A stretch of DNA of 64,000 bases from Paenibacillus sp. N3.4 (GCF_008017805.1 NZ_VRTT01000034.1:1-64000); one strand, 5' to 3'; counted from the first letter of the stretch, positions 9,173 through 18,749 are shown. A program made the numbers and translations. Notes: a model not told the origin generated them from the letters alone.

Positions 9173-9502
9173 CTAAACATGCTCTTTTACTTTCTCTTGA
9201 TGTTTCAGTCCCCACTCTGCCATGACGTCGAGAACTTCCTTAATGCTGGCGCCATAACTGGTTAAAGAATATTCTACCTTAGGAGGTACTTGGGTGTATA
9301 TTTTACGGTCAACAATGCCATCTTCCTCTAATTCCCGCAACTGCTGGGTTAACATTTTTTGAGTGATATCAGGCATATCGCGTTTTAATTCACCGAATCG
9401 ACGAATGCCATCAGTTAGATGGCAAAGAATAACAGGTTTCCATTTTCCTCCGATTACTTTCAGCGTCAACTCTACCGAGCTCTTGAATACGGGATCTCCC
9501 AA
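9173..9502 (-). CDS. HxlR-family transcriptional regulator
   Basis: A 109-residue winged-helix regulator of the HxlR/YodB family. The whole family domain is visible: ELTLKVIGGKWKPVILCHL at the start, then RRFGELKRDMPDITQKMLTQ (recognition region) and VEYSLTSYGASIKEVLDVM. The start is a TTG at 9502, chosen because AAAGGAG lies about ten bases upstream and the family begins here; upstream in-frame codons give unrelated hydrophobic sequence. The family usually controls aldehyde, quinone or disulfide stress genes. It is divergent to the dehydrogenase at 9629 and lies upstream of hxlA, so either could be its target. Confidence 0.88.
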   Translation of the reverse strand: MGDPVFKSSVELTLKVIGGKWKPVILCHLTDGIRRFGELKRDMPDITQKMLTQQLRELEEDGIVDRKIYTQVPPKVEYSLTSYGASIKEVLDVMAEWGLKHQEKVKEHV

Positions 9503-9628
9503 GCCGAACGACTCCTTTAGTATAATAATGAAAACTAGGTTACAATAAAGTGGATATTTGTTAATCAGTATATAACAAGAACGAAGCATTTGCTTAACGC
9601 ATATTACGAAGCAGGAGGAGAGAAACGG

Positions 9629-10348
9629 ATGAACTTACATAATAAAACAGCTATTATTACAGGAGCTGGCAAAGGGATTGGCAAAGCCATCGCCATCGCA
9701 TTAGCCAAAGAAGGCGTTAATCTGGGGCTGATTGCGAGAAATGCGGCGGACTTAGAAGCTCTCCAACAGGCACTGGTGAGTACTTGTGGTGTCCGTGTTT
9801 ATATAGCTACGGCGGATGTGGCAGACAGGGTTGAGGTGGATATTGCCATTGAGGCACTTATCCATGAGTTAGGTTCCATTGATATCTTGCTCAACAATGC
9901 CGGAACGGCTCAATTCGGTACTTTAGTGGATATGGGTACCGAAGAATGGGAACGTATTATTCAAACGAATTTAATGGGGACTTATTATGTTACCCGAGCA
10001 GTACTTCCATCGATGATTGCTCAGAGCAGCGGCAGCATTATTAACATCGCTTCTACAGCAGGAGAACGAGGCTTCGCTACGGGTTCCGCTTATTGTGCCT
10101 CGAAATTTGCTGTTCTGGGGTTAACGGAATCCCTTATGCAGGAAGTTCGCAAATTCAACATTCGCGTAACAGCTTTGACGCCAAGCACAGTAAATACGGA
10201 ACTTGCCGTTAGAACAGGACTTCCCGTCGGTGATGAAGACCGCATGATGCAGGCTGAAGATGTTGCTGAGCTTGTATTGGCTACATTGAAACTACCGGCA
10301 CGGGTTTTCATTAAAAATGCGGGCATTTGGACAACAAATCCGCAATAA
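9629..10348 (+). CDS. SDR-family NAD(P)-dependent oxidoreductase (FabG-like)
   Basis: A 239-residue classical short-chain dehydrogenase. The cofactor motif TGAGKGIG sits near residues 12-19, the NNAG motif near residue 90, the catalytic serine in INIAST, and YCASK provides the YxxxK pair. This arrangement matches FabG-like 3-oxoacyl-ACP or generic ketone reductases; the substrate is unknown. The ATG at 9629 has GGAGGAG eight bases upstream. It is transcribed divergently from the HxlR-family gene, a layout often seen when an HxlR regulator controls a redox enzyme. It stands alone, ended by a strong terminator. Confidence 0.9.
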   Translation: MNLHNKTAIITGAGKGIGKAIAIALAKEGVNLGLIARNAADLEALQQALVSTCGVRVYIATADVADRVEVDIAIEALIHELGSIDILLNNAGTAQFGTLVDMGTEEWERIIQTNLMGTYYVTRAVLPSMIAQSSGSIINIASTAGERGFATGSAYCASKFAVLGLTESLMQEVRKFNIRVTALTPSTVNTELAVRTGLPVGDEDRMMQAEDVAELVLATLKLPARVFIKNAGIWTTNPQ

Positions 10349-10366
10349 ACATACATGAACCATGCA

Positions 10367-10417
10367 TTGCAAAAAGAGCAGCCTCCCACAGATCCATTGG
10401 GGCTGCTCTTTTTGCAA
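10367..10417. terminator. Strong bidirectional terminator after the SDR gene
   Basis: A perfect 17-bp stem (TTGCAAAAAGAGCAGCC and its complement) encloses a 17-base loop, with T runs inside the 3' arm in either direction. Confidence 0.88.
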
Positions 10418-10488
10418 TCTCTCACATGAAGTCAAGATAGGAGAAGAAGAAATCAAAATAACGTTATATTTACCTCTTGGGATTTTTC

Positions 10489-10494
10489 TATAAT
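10489..10494 (+). promoter_or_regulatory. Candidate -10 box of sugar cluster 1
   Basis: A consensus TATAAT lies 46 bases upstream of the first permease. No convincing -35 element is present at the normal distance, which would fit a promoter that needs the cluster's AraC-type regulator. Confidence 0.4.
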
Positions 10495-10540
10495 AGACAC
10501 ATAGAGAGTATACAAACATCAAGATAGAGGTGAAGATCTT

Positions 10541-11476
10541 ATGAATGCTACAACGACTCAAACGCTAACTAAAGCCAAAACTCAACATAAAAGAAGGACA
10601 TTGCGCCGGCAAGAAAGCCTCGCAGGATTCCTATTTGTTTCTCCAATGCTGATCGGTGTTTCCATTTTGACCTTATTGCCGATTCTCGCTTCGTTCGTAC
10701 TCAGCTTTGCGGACTGGAATTTCGTAGCCGGATTAAATGGTCTCAAGTGGGTTGGTTTTGGTAACTTCGCCAAGCTGCTAACAGATGAAATCTTCATCAA
10801 GTCGCTCGGCAATAACCTTATTTTCCTAATTACCGTACCTATCTATATGATGATTTCGCTTGTTCTTGCTGTTTTAATTAATAAATATGTGTATTGGAAA
10901 AGTTTTTTCAAAGTGGCTTACTTCATGCCTTACATTTCCAGTACCGTTGCTGTAGCTATCGTTTGGCAAGTGCTGTTCCATCCCTCAGCGGGACCTGTTA
11001 ATCAGTTCTTGATGTCGATTGGGATTCACAATCCACCGAAATGGCTTGCCGATCCTACCTTTGCCTTGTCATCCGTCATGATGATCTCGGTCTGGATTTC
11101 AATAGGCTTTAACCTCATCATTTATATGGCAGGCTTGCAGTCAATTCCGAAGGATCTGTATGAAGCTGCTGAAATCGACGGTGCAAGCCCGTGGGTACGT
11201 TTCACCAGAATTACATTTCCGATTTTATCGCCAACATCGTTCTTCTTACTCGTTACGGGTATTATTTCAACCTTCAAAGTATTCGAGCTTATCGCCGTCA
11301 CAACCTCGGGTGGACCGCTTCACTCGACCAGTATGCTCGTTTGGAATCTATACGAAACTGCTTTCATTGACTTGCGCGTCGGTTATGCATCTTCCATGTC
11401 TGTTGTATTGTTCTTGTTCGTACTGGCGATTACCGTACTGCAATGGATTGGCCAGAAAAAATGGGTTAATTACTAA
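10541..11476 (+). CDS. Carbohydrate ABC transporter permease, MalF/UgpA-like (cluster 1)
   Basis: A 311-residue inner component of a CUT1 sugar importer with six predicted membrane segments, the first at about residues 30-55 after a basic N-terminal tail. The EAA loop that contacts the ATPase is visible as YEAAEIDGASPWVRFTRITF. GAGGTG precedes the ATG. It is followed after 55 bases by the second permease, and later by a kinase, regulator, binding protein and GH88 enzyme. No ATPase is encoded nearby, so a shared MsmX-type ATPase is expected. The cargo is probably a short oligosaccharide with an unsaturated uronic acid, inferred from the GH88 gene. Confidence 0.92.
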   Translation: MNATTTQTLTKAKTQHKRRTLRRQESLAGFLFVSPMLIGVSILTLLPILASFVLSFADWNFVAGLNGLKWVGFGNFAKLLTDEIFIKSLGNNLIFLITVPIYMMISLVLAVLINKYVYWKSFFKVAYFMPYISSTVAVAIVWQVLFHPSAGPVNQFLMSIGIHNPPKWLADPTFALSSVMMISVWISIGFNLIIYMAGLQSIPKDLYEAAEIDGASPWVRFTRITFPILSPTSFFLLVTGIISTFKVFELIAVTTSGGPLHSTSMLVWNLYETAFIDLRVGYASSMSVVLFLFVLAITVLQWIGQKKWVNY

Positions 11477-11531
11477 AGCTTATGTTTACGATGCAAGCTT
11501 TTCCCTGAAAAGCTTTTAGGAGGAGTGCCGA

Positions 11532-12365
11532 ATGAAAGAGCCATTAAGTCTACCCAAAGTCCTTGCAACCATCATCCTGTTCGTCGTTGCGTTACTCTTC
11601 CTTCTACCCTTTGTGTGGATGTTATCCACATCCTTTAAAGTAGAGGCGGACGTTTTCAAATATCCGATTCAATGGATTCCAACCCACTGGAATGCTTTAG
11701 AGAATTACAAAACGGTGTGGTTTGGCAAAGCAGCTTTTTATCTATACTATTTGAATTCCATTAAGGTAGCTGTTATCACCACATTCATTTCTTGCGTGGT
11801 ATCGGCGCTTGCCGCTTATGGTTTTTCCAAAATTGATTTTCCTGCCGGAAAGTGGTTGTTCCTCATCGTTCTTGCAACGTATATGGTACCGAGTCAGGCT
11901 ATTTTGATTCCTCAATTCATTTTGTATCGTAATATTGGATTATTCGACAGTCACTTTGGTTTAGTTTTACTTGGCTGCTTTAGTGTACTTGGGACCTTTA
12001 TGCTGCGTCAGTTTTTCATGGGTATTCATAACGAGTACATTGAGTCTGCGAAAATTGATGGAGCCGGGCACGGACGCATCTTCTGGCAAATTGCCTTCCC
12101 GCTTGTTCGTCCTGCAGTAGCAACGTATGCCATCTTGCGGTTTATCTGGACATGGAACGACTATCAGAACCCACTTATATTCTTACGCACAGACAAGTTG
12201 TTCACCATTCCGTTAGCGATGCAAAAGTTCGCTTCTTTGAACGGAGAGTTCTACTCCCTTATCATGGCGTGTGCGGTGTCTGCCATTGTTCCGCTCTTAA
12301 TCGTGTTCCTTATTGGACAAAAAAGTATTATTGAAGGTATCGCAGCGGGAGGCGTTAAGGGATAA
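11532..12365 (+). CDS. Carbohydrate ABC transporter permease, MalG/UgpE-like (cluster 1)
   Basis: The 277-residue partner permease of the CUT1 importer. An N-terminal membrane helix is followed by the typical WMLSTSFK motif, then further helices and the EAA loop ESAKIDGAGHGRIFWQIAFP. It ends with the EGIAAGGVKG tail common to MalG-type proteins. GGAGGAG lies upstream of the ATG. It would pair with the permease at 10541 and the lipoprotein at 16042. Confidence 0.93.
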   Translation: MKEPLSLPKVLATIILFVVALLFLLPFVWMLSTSFKVEADVFKYPIQWIPTHWNALENYKTVWFGKAAFYLYYLNSIKVAVITTFISCVVSALAAYGFSKIDFPAGKWLFLIVLATYMVPSQAILIPQFILYRNIGLFDSHFGLVLLGCFSVLGTFMLRQFFMGIHNEYIESAKIDGAGHGRIFWQIAFPLVRPAVATYAILRFIWTWNDYQNPLIFLRTDKLFTIPLAMQKFASLNGEFYSLIMACAVSAIVPLLIVFLIGQKSIIEGIAAGGVKG

Positions 12366-12423
12366 CAAGTCATTCCCTTCTTGCCGATTAAGCGAATGCT
12401 TATAGAGTGTTATATAATGATGA

Positions 12424-12452
12424 AGAGGAAGACGCAGGTATCTTCCTCTTTG
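12424..12452 (+). other. Intercistronic hairpin after permease 2
   Basis: AGAGGAAGA pairs with TCTTCCTCT around an 8-base loop, followed only by TT. With so short a T run it is more likely a processing or attenuation hairpin than a full terminator before the sensor kinase. Confidence 0.4.
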
Positions 12453-12489
12453 GTGTATCATTTTAAGGCAGAAGGGATGCTGAACCCCG

Positions 12490-14300
12490 TTGTTTACCAA
12501 ACTATCTATGACTTCTTTCCGCGGCAAGCTGACAGCCGCTTCGATTGTTTGTATTTTAATTCCAGCGCTTGTCACGTTGATTGTCTATAACTATTTAACG
12601 CGGGATGCCGTGAAAGAACAGGCCGTATCCAATGCGCAGCAAACGCTGCTGCTTGTAGACGGACATGTGACGAATACCCTCAAGCACATGCTTTATTTGT
12701 TGAATTATATTCAGGTCGACTCTAATGGAATAAGTTCGACCTTCAAGCAATTCACAGCGGGGGACTGGGGAACGACCAATCCTGCATACGAAGAATACAA
12801 GGCTCGCGCTGACATATTGGCCAAGATTGAAAGCGCAACGGCAGCAGGCGAGCCGAGCTATTTGACGGTTATTCTAAACAATGGCATCTTCTTTATGAAC
12901 TATCAGATTGATTTTTTCGATCCGTCGCGGATCCTTCAAGAACCATGGATTCCCAAGGTGCAAGGCTTGCAAGGGTTGGATTCTTATTGGGTTGGTGTAA
13001 CCCCTACTGAATTTCGCCGAGATAAAGATATCAGCCCTTATCAATTAACAGTCGTTCGGCAGTTGGAAGGACAGAGGGGCTTCATCGTCGTAACGATCAT
13101 GGAAAGTCAGATTCACGATTATTTCGGGCAAATCGAATCCGTGCAAGGTCAAGAAATTATGCTTCTAGACGAGAACAACCGTATTTTGTCGCATGCGGAT
13201 ACAAACCGAATCGGACAAGACTTCCCCTATTCCAATTCGCTTGCGAAAAAAGGTTCCGATATCGCCAAAATTGATGGTAAAGACTATCTCATCTCGAGCG
13301 TGTACTGAAGACGAACGGATGGAGGCTTGTTTCCCTCATTCCCTACAACGCAGCTGTGTCCACCATTAATTCCATCTTTGAAAATGTATTTACGCTCCAG
13401 ATTATTTCCTTTGTGCTCTTTCTGGGACTACTTATGGTCGCGATTCGAACCTTCACGAGACCGCTCGTTAAATTGGATAAGGTGGCAAGCTCTGTTCAAA
13501 AAGGCGAGCTGCACCTGCGCAGCTCCATCCGCGGTCAAGATGAAATCGGCCGGCTGGGCAAATCATTCGATCAAATGCTCGATCGCATCTCGGATATGAT
13601 TATCGAAGTGACGCGGACACAGGCGCGCAAACGTAAAGCCGAACTGAATATGCTGCAAGCGCAGATCAATCCGCATTTTCTTTTCAACGTATTAAATTCG
13701 ATTCGGATGAAAGTACTCGGTAAGGGAGACCGCGAGAGCGCGGAAATGATCGCCTCGCTCTCCAAGCTGCTGCGCATGACCATTCAAGATAAAGGACATA
13801 TCCCCCTCCATGATGAGGTGGATATTATCATGGATTATATGAAGCTGATGAATATGCGGCAGAAAGAAAAGGTGGATATCCATATCGATATTGATGCGGA
13901 TGTATTCTTGGAACGCGTGCCGCGCTTCTTCCTCCAGCCGATTATCGAAAATGCTTTAATTCATGGTTTGAATCAACAAGCAGGCACGATTAGTCTAAGT
14001 GCTCGTGCTGAACTGAATTTTATTGTAATTTCCATAGCAGATAACGGTCAGGGGATGGATGCAGCAACCCTTGAAAAGCTTAGAAGCAAGATGTCTGTGG
14101 ATTCCGAGGAACTGCTTCTCACAGAAACGGAGATGGAGAAACACAAGGGCTTCTCCAGTATCGGCATTTCGAATGTTAATGAACGGATGAAGTTGGCTTT
14201 TGGCGATGCCTTCCGGATGCAGGTGGAAAGTGAGCTAGGTCAAGGTACGAAGGTAACGTTATTGATTCCCAAGCAAAAGGAGGGACATGAACATGTATAA
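12490..14300 (+). pseudogene. YesM-type sensor histidine kinase (cluster 1), frameshifted
   Basis: Two frames together encode one membrane sensor kinase. The first (12490-13308, 272 residues) has an N-terminal membrane helix (ASIVCILIPALVTLIVYNYL) and an extracellular dCache-like sensor ending in DGKDYLISSVY before a TGA. The second frame picks up at 13305 (LKTNGWRLVSLIPY), then a second membrane helix, HAMP, the HisK_5 motif QINPHFLFNVLNSI with the phosphoaccepting His, and an HATPase domain (IIENALIHGL, DNGQGMD, GISNVNERM). Adding one C in TACTG (to TACCTG) restores a single roughly 604-residue protein. It may be a genuine lesion or a sequencing error. The start is uncertain: TTG at 12490 or ATG at 12508, neither with an ideal ribosome site. 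It pairs with the regulator at 14293. Confidence 0.85.
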
Positions 14301-15927
14301 AGTCATGCTCGTTGATGACGACTATCCGGTTCTCGAGCTGCTGTCAAATGCCATTGATTGGAACAAGCTAGACATGGAAGTGATGGGTTTGTTTGAGAAT
14401 GGTGCTGTCGCGTTGGAAGCGGCACAGGCTGAGACCCCGGACATTATTGTAACGGATATCGGTATGCCTAGGATGAACGGATTGGAGCTGATTCGCGAGC
14501 TTAAGGATAAGCATCCGCGCATTCGCGTTGCTATTTTATCCTGTCATAACGAATTTCATTTTGCTCAGCAGGCCATGAAGCTGAATGTGCAGGATTATTT
14601 GCTCAAGGACACCCTTGATCCGGAAGATCTGCAGAAGCTGTTGAAGCAATTCCGAACCAGTTTGGATGAGGAGAAAGACACACTGGAGCAGCAGAGCCAA
14701 CTCCGCCATCTGGTCGATCGCAATCGTGAGCAGCATAAGGAAAGCTTCCTGCGGGCGACGATACATGAGCCGCTGTTGAATGAGGGTGTTTGGTCTAGGG
14801 AGGCGGAAGCATTTGGTCTCCGTATTAGCGGCCGCAGTTGTTTGCCTGTTGCCTGTTATATTGATAGCCAGCGTATGGCGAGACAACGTTTTGTGAGCGA
14901 CGATGTGCTTCGGTTCGCATTGAATAACATGTTGGAAGAAGTGCTGCATAGCGAAGAGCCGGAGGCCGTTCATTTTACCTATGATGTGCTTCGTTCGTTC
15001 ATTTTCATTCCTTCAGTTAATGGCATTAAGACGAATCCCTATGACAGAGTGTTGCCGCTGCTTGCCAAGCTGCAATCTATGGTGGATAAAACACTCAAGA
15101 TCCGCATTTCTTTTATGATTGGCAAAATAGGTATGAATCCAACGGATATTAAGCAGGAGCTGAATGGGCTTCTAGGCGCTTACGGACAGCGTTTCTATAT
15201 GAAAGCCAAATCGATTGCGAAGAAAGAGCCAGTGATCTATTCCGAGCGGGATCTGTTTGCTGTTTACGATGAGGCTGTCAGCTCCTTGCGTGAGATGTTG
15301 ATTGAGAGCAATCCAACCAAGGTGCAGCCGATGATCGAGCATTGGATGGCGTATTTGCGCACGAATTGTTTTCCGCCGGAAACCGTCAAAGATTGGATTC
15401 TCAAGCTTGTTTTGGATTTGAAGTTGAAGCTAAAGAGCATGCAGCTGTTTCGGAATCATTTTTCCGTAGAAGTCCTGCATAGGGAATTGCTGGAGATGGA
15501 TACCCTAGAGGAAATGGGAGAGTGGATGGTACACTTCTTCACCTCGTTCTATATCGTCGCTGAAGAGGTGAAAGTGCTAAGTAAGCGTCCGGAAGTGCTG
15601 GATGCGTGCCAATATGTCTCTCTGCATTTGAATCGAAAGATTAGTTTGGATGAAGTGGCCGAGCAGCTCTTTTTGAACCCCAGTTATTTCAGTCGTTTGT
15701 TTAAAAAGGAAACCGGAGAAACCTTCATTGAGTATGTATCCCGCATGAAAGTGGCGCGTGCCAAAGAACTGCTGGATCAGACGAATATGTCCGTTGCGCG
15801 GATTTGTGAATCGCTTGGTTACGATAATCACAGTTATTTTATTAAAATGTTTAAAACGGTTGCGGGAGCTACCCCGCTTGAATATCGCGGCATCTCCGAA
15901 GGGAAGGATTACAGGATAGAAAAGTAA
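14293..15927 (+). CDS. YesN-type response regulator with AraC HTH (cluster 1)
   Basis: A 544-residue regulator. Residues 1-120 form a receiver domain (VMLVDDDYPVLELL, phosphoacceptor Asp in DIIVTDIGMPRMNG, YLLKD). A long helical middle region follows, and the last 100 residues are two AraC helix-turn-helix units (SLDEVAEQLFLNPSYFSRLF and VARICESLGYDNHSYFIKMF). The ATG at 14293 is nine bases from GGAGG, whereas the ATG at 14287 is only three away. The gene overlaps or nearly overlaps the kinase gene. It should activate the permease, binding-protein and GH88 genes in response to the extracellular sugar. Confidence 0.92.
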   Translation: MYKVMLVDDDYPVLELLSNAIDWNKLDMEVMGLFENGAVALEAAQAETPDIIVTDIGMPRMNGLELIRELKDKHPRIRVAILSCHNEFHFAQQAMKLNVQDYLLKDTLDPEDLQKLLKQFRTSLDEEKDTLEQQSQLRHLVDRNREQHKESFLRATIHEPLLNEGVWSREAEAFGLRISGRSCLPVACYIDSQRMARQRFVSDDVLRFALNNMLEEVLHSEEPEAVHFTYDVLRSFIFIPSVNGIKTNPYDRVLPLLAKLQSMVDKTLKIRISFMIGKIGMNPTDIKQELNGLLGAYGQRFYMKAKSIAKKEPVIYSERDLFAVYDEAVSSLREMLIESNPTKVQPMIEHWMAYLRTNCFPPETVKDWILKLVLDLKLKLKSMQLFRNHFSVEVLHRELLEMDTLEEMGEWMVHFFTSFYIVAEEVKVLSKRPEVLDACQYVSLHLNRKISLDEVAEQLFLNPSYFSRLFKKETGETFIEYVSRMKVARAKELLDQTNMSVARICESLGYDNHSYFIKMFKTVAGATPLEYRGISEGKDYRIEK

Positions 15928-16000
15928 AAATAACGTCGATAGTAGTCAATATCACGTCATTATTACAGAGGGGCCTCTTGCTATAATGAGGTCAAGTAAT

Positions 16001-16017
16001 GGCGTAAGCGCTTTAGA
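16001..16017 (+). promoter_or_regulatory. Candidate cre (CcpA) site before the cluster 1 binding protein
   Basis: GTAAGCGCTTTA contains the AAGCGCTT core of catabolite responsive elements. It lies 15 bases downstream of a TATAAT (15982-15987) and 25 bases before the start codon, a position suited to repression by CcpA. Confidence 0.45.
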
Positions 16018-16041
16018 ATAACGATAAACGGAGGGTCACTC

Positions 16042-17418
16042 ATGAAAAAGAGATTATTAACAGGACTTGTTTGTGGAGTCGTTACAGTTGGCTTATTAGC
16101 GGGTTGCGGCGGTACGAAACCGGATGCAGCAGCAACGAATACAGCAACAGCTACTGCGGGAGCCAAGCCCGTAACACTTAAGTTTCATGCTTACGGAAGC
16201 GAATCTCAGCAAAACTGGAGTAAAATCATTGAAGGATTCCAAGCCAAATATCCAAACGTCAAGGTTGATCTGATTAACCTTAGCGAAAAAGGAGATACGC
16301 AAGAATATTCGAAAAAGCTTGATCTTGCGGCGGCCTCCGGTGAAGACATGGACGTAATGATGTTCAGTGAAGCAGGGATGTATGCACAGCGCGTAGCACT
16401 GGGCATGGTCGCTCCTTTGGACGATTATATTACGAAAGAAGGCTTTAAGGAGCCTGAAGAATATAAAGTAGACACGCAGCTGAACGGCAAGTATTATGCG
16501 CTTCCGGGTAAATTCAATCCTTGGTACGTCTTGTTGAATAAAGATAACCTTAAGGAAGCGGGTCTAGAAGTTCCTAAAGAATGGACTTGGGATCAATTCC
16601 GCGACTACGCGAAAAAGTTGACCAAAGGTGAGGGAGCTACGAAACGGTATGGTACGTATTTCCATGGACCTCAAGGCGGAGGCTGGTTAGAGTTTGCTCG
16701 TCTGGAAATGGCGAATCAAGCTGATGGCGCTGACTACTTGAAAACGGATGGAACGTCGAACCTAAGCAGTCCGCTGTTCAAAAAATCCATCGAGCTTCGT
16801 TACAACATGGAGAAAGTGGATAAATCATCCACACCTTACACGGATATGATTTCTCAAAAATTAAACTATCGTCCACAATTCTTCAACCAAAGCGCGAGCA
16901 TGATCGTGATTGGCAGCTGGATGAATTCCGAAATTGGGGGTACAGATCAGTTCCCGCTTAACTTCAATGTCGCTGTTGCGCCATTCCCTAAAAATAACGC
17001 ATCGGATCAAGGCGGCTACTCCATGGTAACAACGGACTTCTATTCGGTTTCCGCGAAAGCGAAACATCCGCAAGAAGCGTACAATTTCGTTCGTTACTTG
17101 TCTACAGATGGTTTACTTGTACAAGGTAAATACGTACCTTCATGGAGCAAAGTAAAAAATGAACAATTAAGTTCAATTGTTGATACTATTCTCAAAGGTA
17201 CCAAAAATCCTGAAAAAGTCGACAAAGATTCTTTGATCGCGGTATTATCGAATGCTAAAGCTTCCAAACTGGTTCCTCCAACTTCTTATCAAGCCGACGT
17301 CTACAAAGTCATTAATGAAGAATACGAAAAATTGATTTTGGATAAAGAAGATCTGGATACAATGGTTAAAAATACGCAAGATCGTACGCAAAAATTAATC
17401 GACGGAGCTAAAAAATAA
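16042..17418 (+). CDS. Extracellular sugar-binding lipoprotein (cluster 1)
   Basis: A 458-residue family 1 solute-binding protein. The signal peptide ends in a lipobox (LLAGCGG) with the lipidated Cys near residue 22, followed by an Ala/Thr linker and a two-lobed binding domain (VTLKFHAYGSESQQNWSKII, then WYVLLNKDNLKEAGLEVPKEW). It captures sugar outside the membrane for the permeases at 10541 and 11532. GGAGGG precedes the ATG. Its position after the regulator gene, with its own -10 box and a candidate cre site, suggests separate high-level transcription. A UUCG terminator follows. Confidence 0.94.
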   Translation: MKKRLLTGLVCGVVTVGLLAGCGGTKPDAAATNTATATAGAKPVTLKFHAYGSESQQNWSKIIEGFQAKYPNVKVDLINLSEKGDTQEYSKKLDLAAASGEDMDVMMFSEAGMYAQRVALGMVAPLDDYITKEGFKEPEEYKVDTQLNGKYYALPGKFNPWYVLLNKDNLKEAGLEVPKEWTWDQFRDYAKKLTKGEGATKRYGTYFHGPQGGGWLEFARLEMANQADGADYLKTDGTSNLSSPLFKKSIELRYNMEKVDKSSTPYTDMISQKLNYRPQFFNQSASMIVIGSWMNSEIGGTDQFPLNFNVAVAPFPKNNASDQGGYSMVTTDFYSVSAKAKHPQEAYNFVRYLSTDGLLVQGKYVPSWSKVKNEQLSSIVDTILKGTKNPEKVDKDSLIAVLSNAKASKLVPPTSYQADVYKVINEEYEKLILDKEDLDTMVKNTQDRTQKLIDGAKK

Positions 17419-17458
17419 GCAAAGCGATCGTTAGACAAAAAAGCATACACTAGGTTAT

Positions 17459-17485
17459 AGGGAGAACTTCGGTTCTCTCTATTTC
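17459..17485 (+). terminator. UUCG-loop terminator after the cluster 1 binding protein
   Basis: GGGAGAAC-TTCG-GTTCTCTC forms an 8-bp stem (one G-U pair) with a stable TTCG tetraloop, then a T-rich stretch. The GH88 gene 87 bases further on may be reached by read-through. Confidence 0.75.
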
Positions 17486-17571
17486 TCCTTGTGAGACGTT
17501 AATCGGATACAAGCATTAGTAGGTTCCGATTGGAGAAGTTCTCTTTTCAATAATTACGATAGAGGTGAATC

Positions 17572-18699
17572 ATGACCATTCCACAGAATTGGGCACAAGA
17601 AGCTTGGGACCAAACAACTGCTAAAATAGCTAGAACGAGTAAACGAATTGGTGACGGTTTCCCACACGCAAGTGTGAAAGGGGAATACAAGCTGGAGCCT
17701 GCTTATTGGTGGACGGCCGGCTTCTGGCCGGGGTTGCTTTGGCTCATTTATCGGGAAACCAAAGATGAACAGCTGAAGGTGTTAGCTGAATCCTGCGAGC
17801 AGCAGCTCGACCAAGTTATCACGGACTATTACCGCCTAGACCATGATATCGGCTTTATGTGGACGCTCACCAGCGTAGCTCGCTATAAGCTGCTCGGTGC
17901 CGAGGATTCTAAGCGCCGCGGGTTGCTAGCGGCCAACCTGCTTGCTGCACGTTTCAACGTGCAGGGCAATTTCATCCGTGCCTGGAACCCTTGGCACGAA
18001 GGAGAAGACAACGCCGGCTGGGCCATCATCGATTGCCTGATGAACCTGCCGCTGCTTCATTGGGCCTCCGCTACAACCGGAGACCCGCGTTATAGGCAGA
18101 TCGCCACTCGGCATGCCGATATGGCGGTAGAGCATTTCATCCGCCCGGATGGCTCGGTCAATCACATCGTGATCTTCGACCCGGTTACGGGCGAGCAGCT
18201 TGAAGTGAACGGCGGTCAGGGGTTCGCGCCAACGTCCGCCTGGTCACGAGGTACAGCATGGGCCATCTACGGCATGGCGTTAAGCCATCTCTATACCGGA
18301 GATGAGAAGTACCTGCATGCCGCTAAGCGCGCTGCGCATTTCTTCATCGCCAACCTGCCGGAGGACGACGTTCCTCACTGGGACTTCCGTTTACCCGAAG
18401 GTATAACGGCTTACCGAGATTCTTCGGCGGGCGCCTGTGCCGCCTGTGGGCTTCTCCTGCTGGCTGAGCAGGTCGGAAAGCAGGAAGCTGCGCTCTACTG
18501 TCAAACCGGTGAACGTATCCTCTATTCCCTCTACAGCAACTATGGCGCTTGGGATTCAGAGACAGAGGAAGGTCTTATCCTGCATGGCACAAGCCATTAT
18601 CCTGAGGGGAAAAATATCGACGTCCCGCTTATTTATGGCGACTATTATTTCGTAGAAGGCCTCTCTCGTTTATTGGGGCATGGAGAGCTTTTTTGGTAA
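17572..18699 (+). CDS. GH88 unsaturated glucuronyl hydrolase
   Basis: A 375-residue glycoside hydrolase family 88 enzyme. The family acts on 4,5-unsaturated uronic acids released by polysaccharide lyases, by hydrating the double bond. Catalytic features are YRLDHDIGFMW (Asp90, His91, Asp92) and the second acidic residue Asp154 in WAIIDCLMNLPLL, plus the QGFAPTSAWSRGTAWAIYG aromatic segment. No signal peptide is present, so it works in the cytoplasm on imported disaccharides. The ATG follows GAGGTG. Its place after the importer implies that cluster 1 takes up lyase products of glycosaminoglycan, gellan or xanthan type. The GC content is higher in the central part. Confidence 0.92.
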   Translation: MTIPQNWAQEAWDQTTAKIARTSKRIGDGFPHASVKGEYKLEPAYWWTAGFWPGLLWLIYRETKDEQLKVLAESCEQQLDQVITDYYRLDHDIGFMWTLTSVARYKLLGAEDSKRRGLLAANLLAARFNVQGNFIRAWNPWHEGEDNAGWAIIDCLMNLPLLHWASATTGDPRYRQIATRHADMAVEHFIRPDGSVNHIVIFDPVTGEQLEVNGGQGFAPTSAWSRGTAWAIYGMALSHLYTGDEKYLHAAKRAAHFFIANLPEDDVPHWDFRLPEGITAYRDSSAGACAACGLLLLAEQVGKQEAALYCQTGERILYSLYSNYGAWDSETEEGLILHGTSHYPEGKNIDVPLIYGDYYFVEGLSRLLGHGELFW

Positions 18700-18749
18700 T
18701 AGAATTGCTATCTTTTTAGGAACAAGTTAGAACAAAACAATTACAATCT

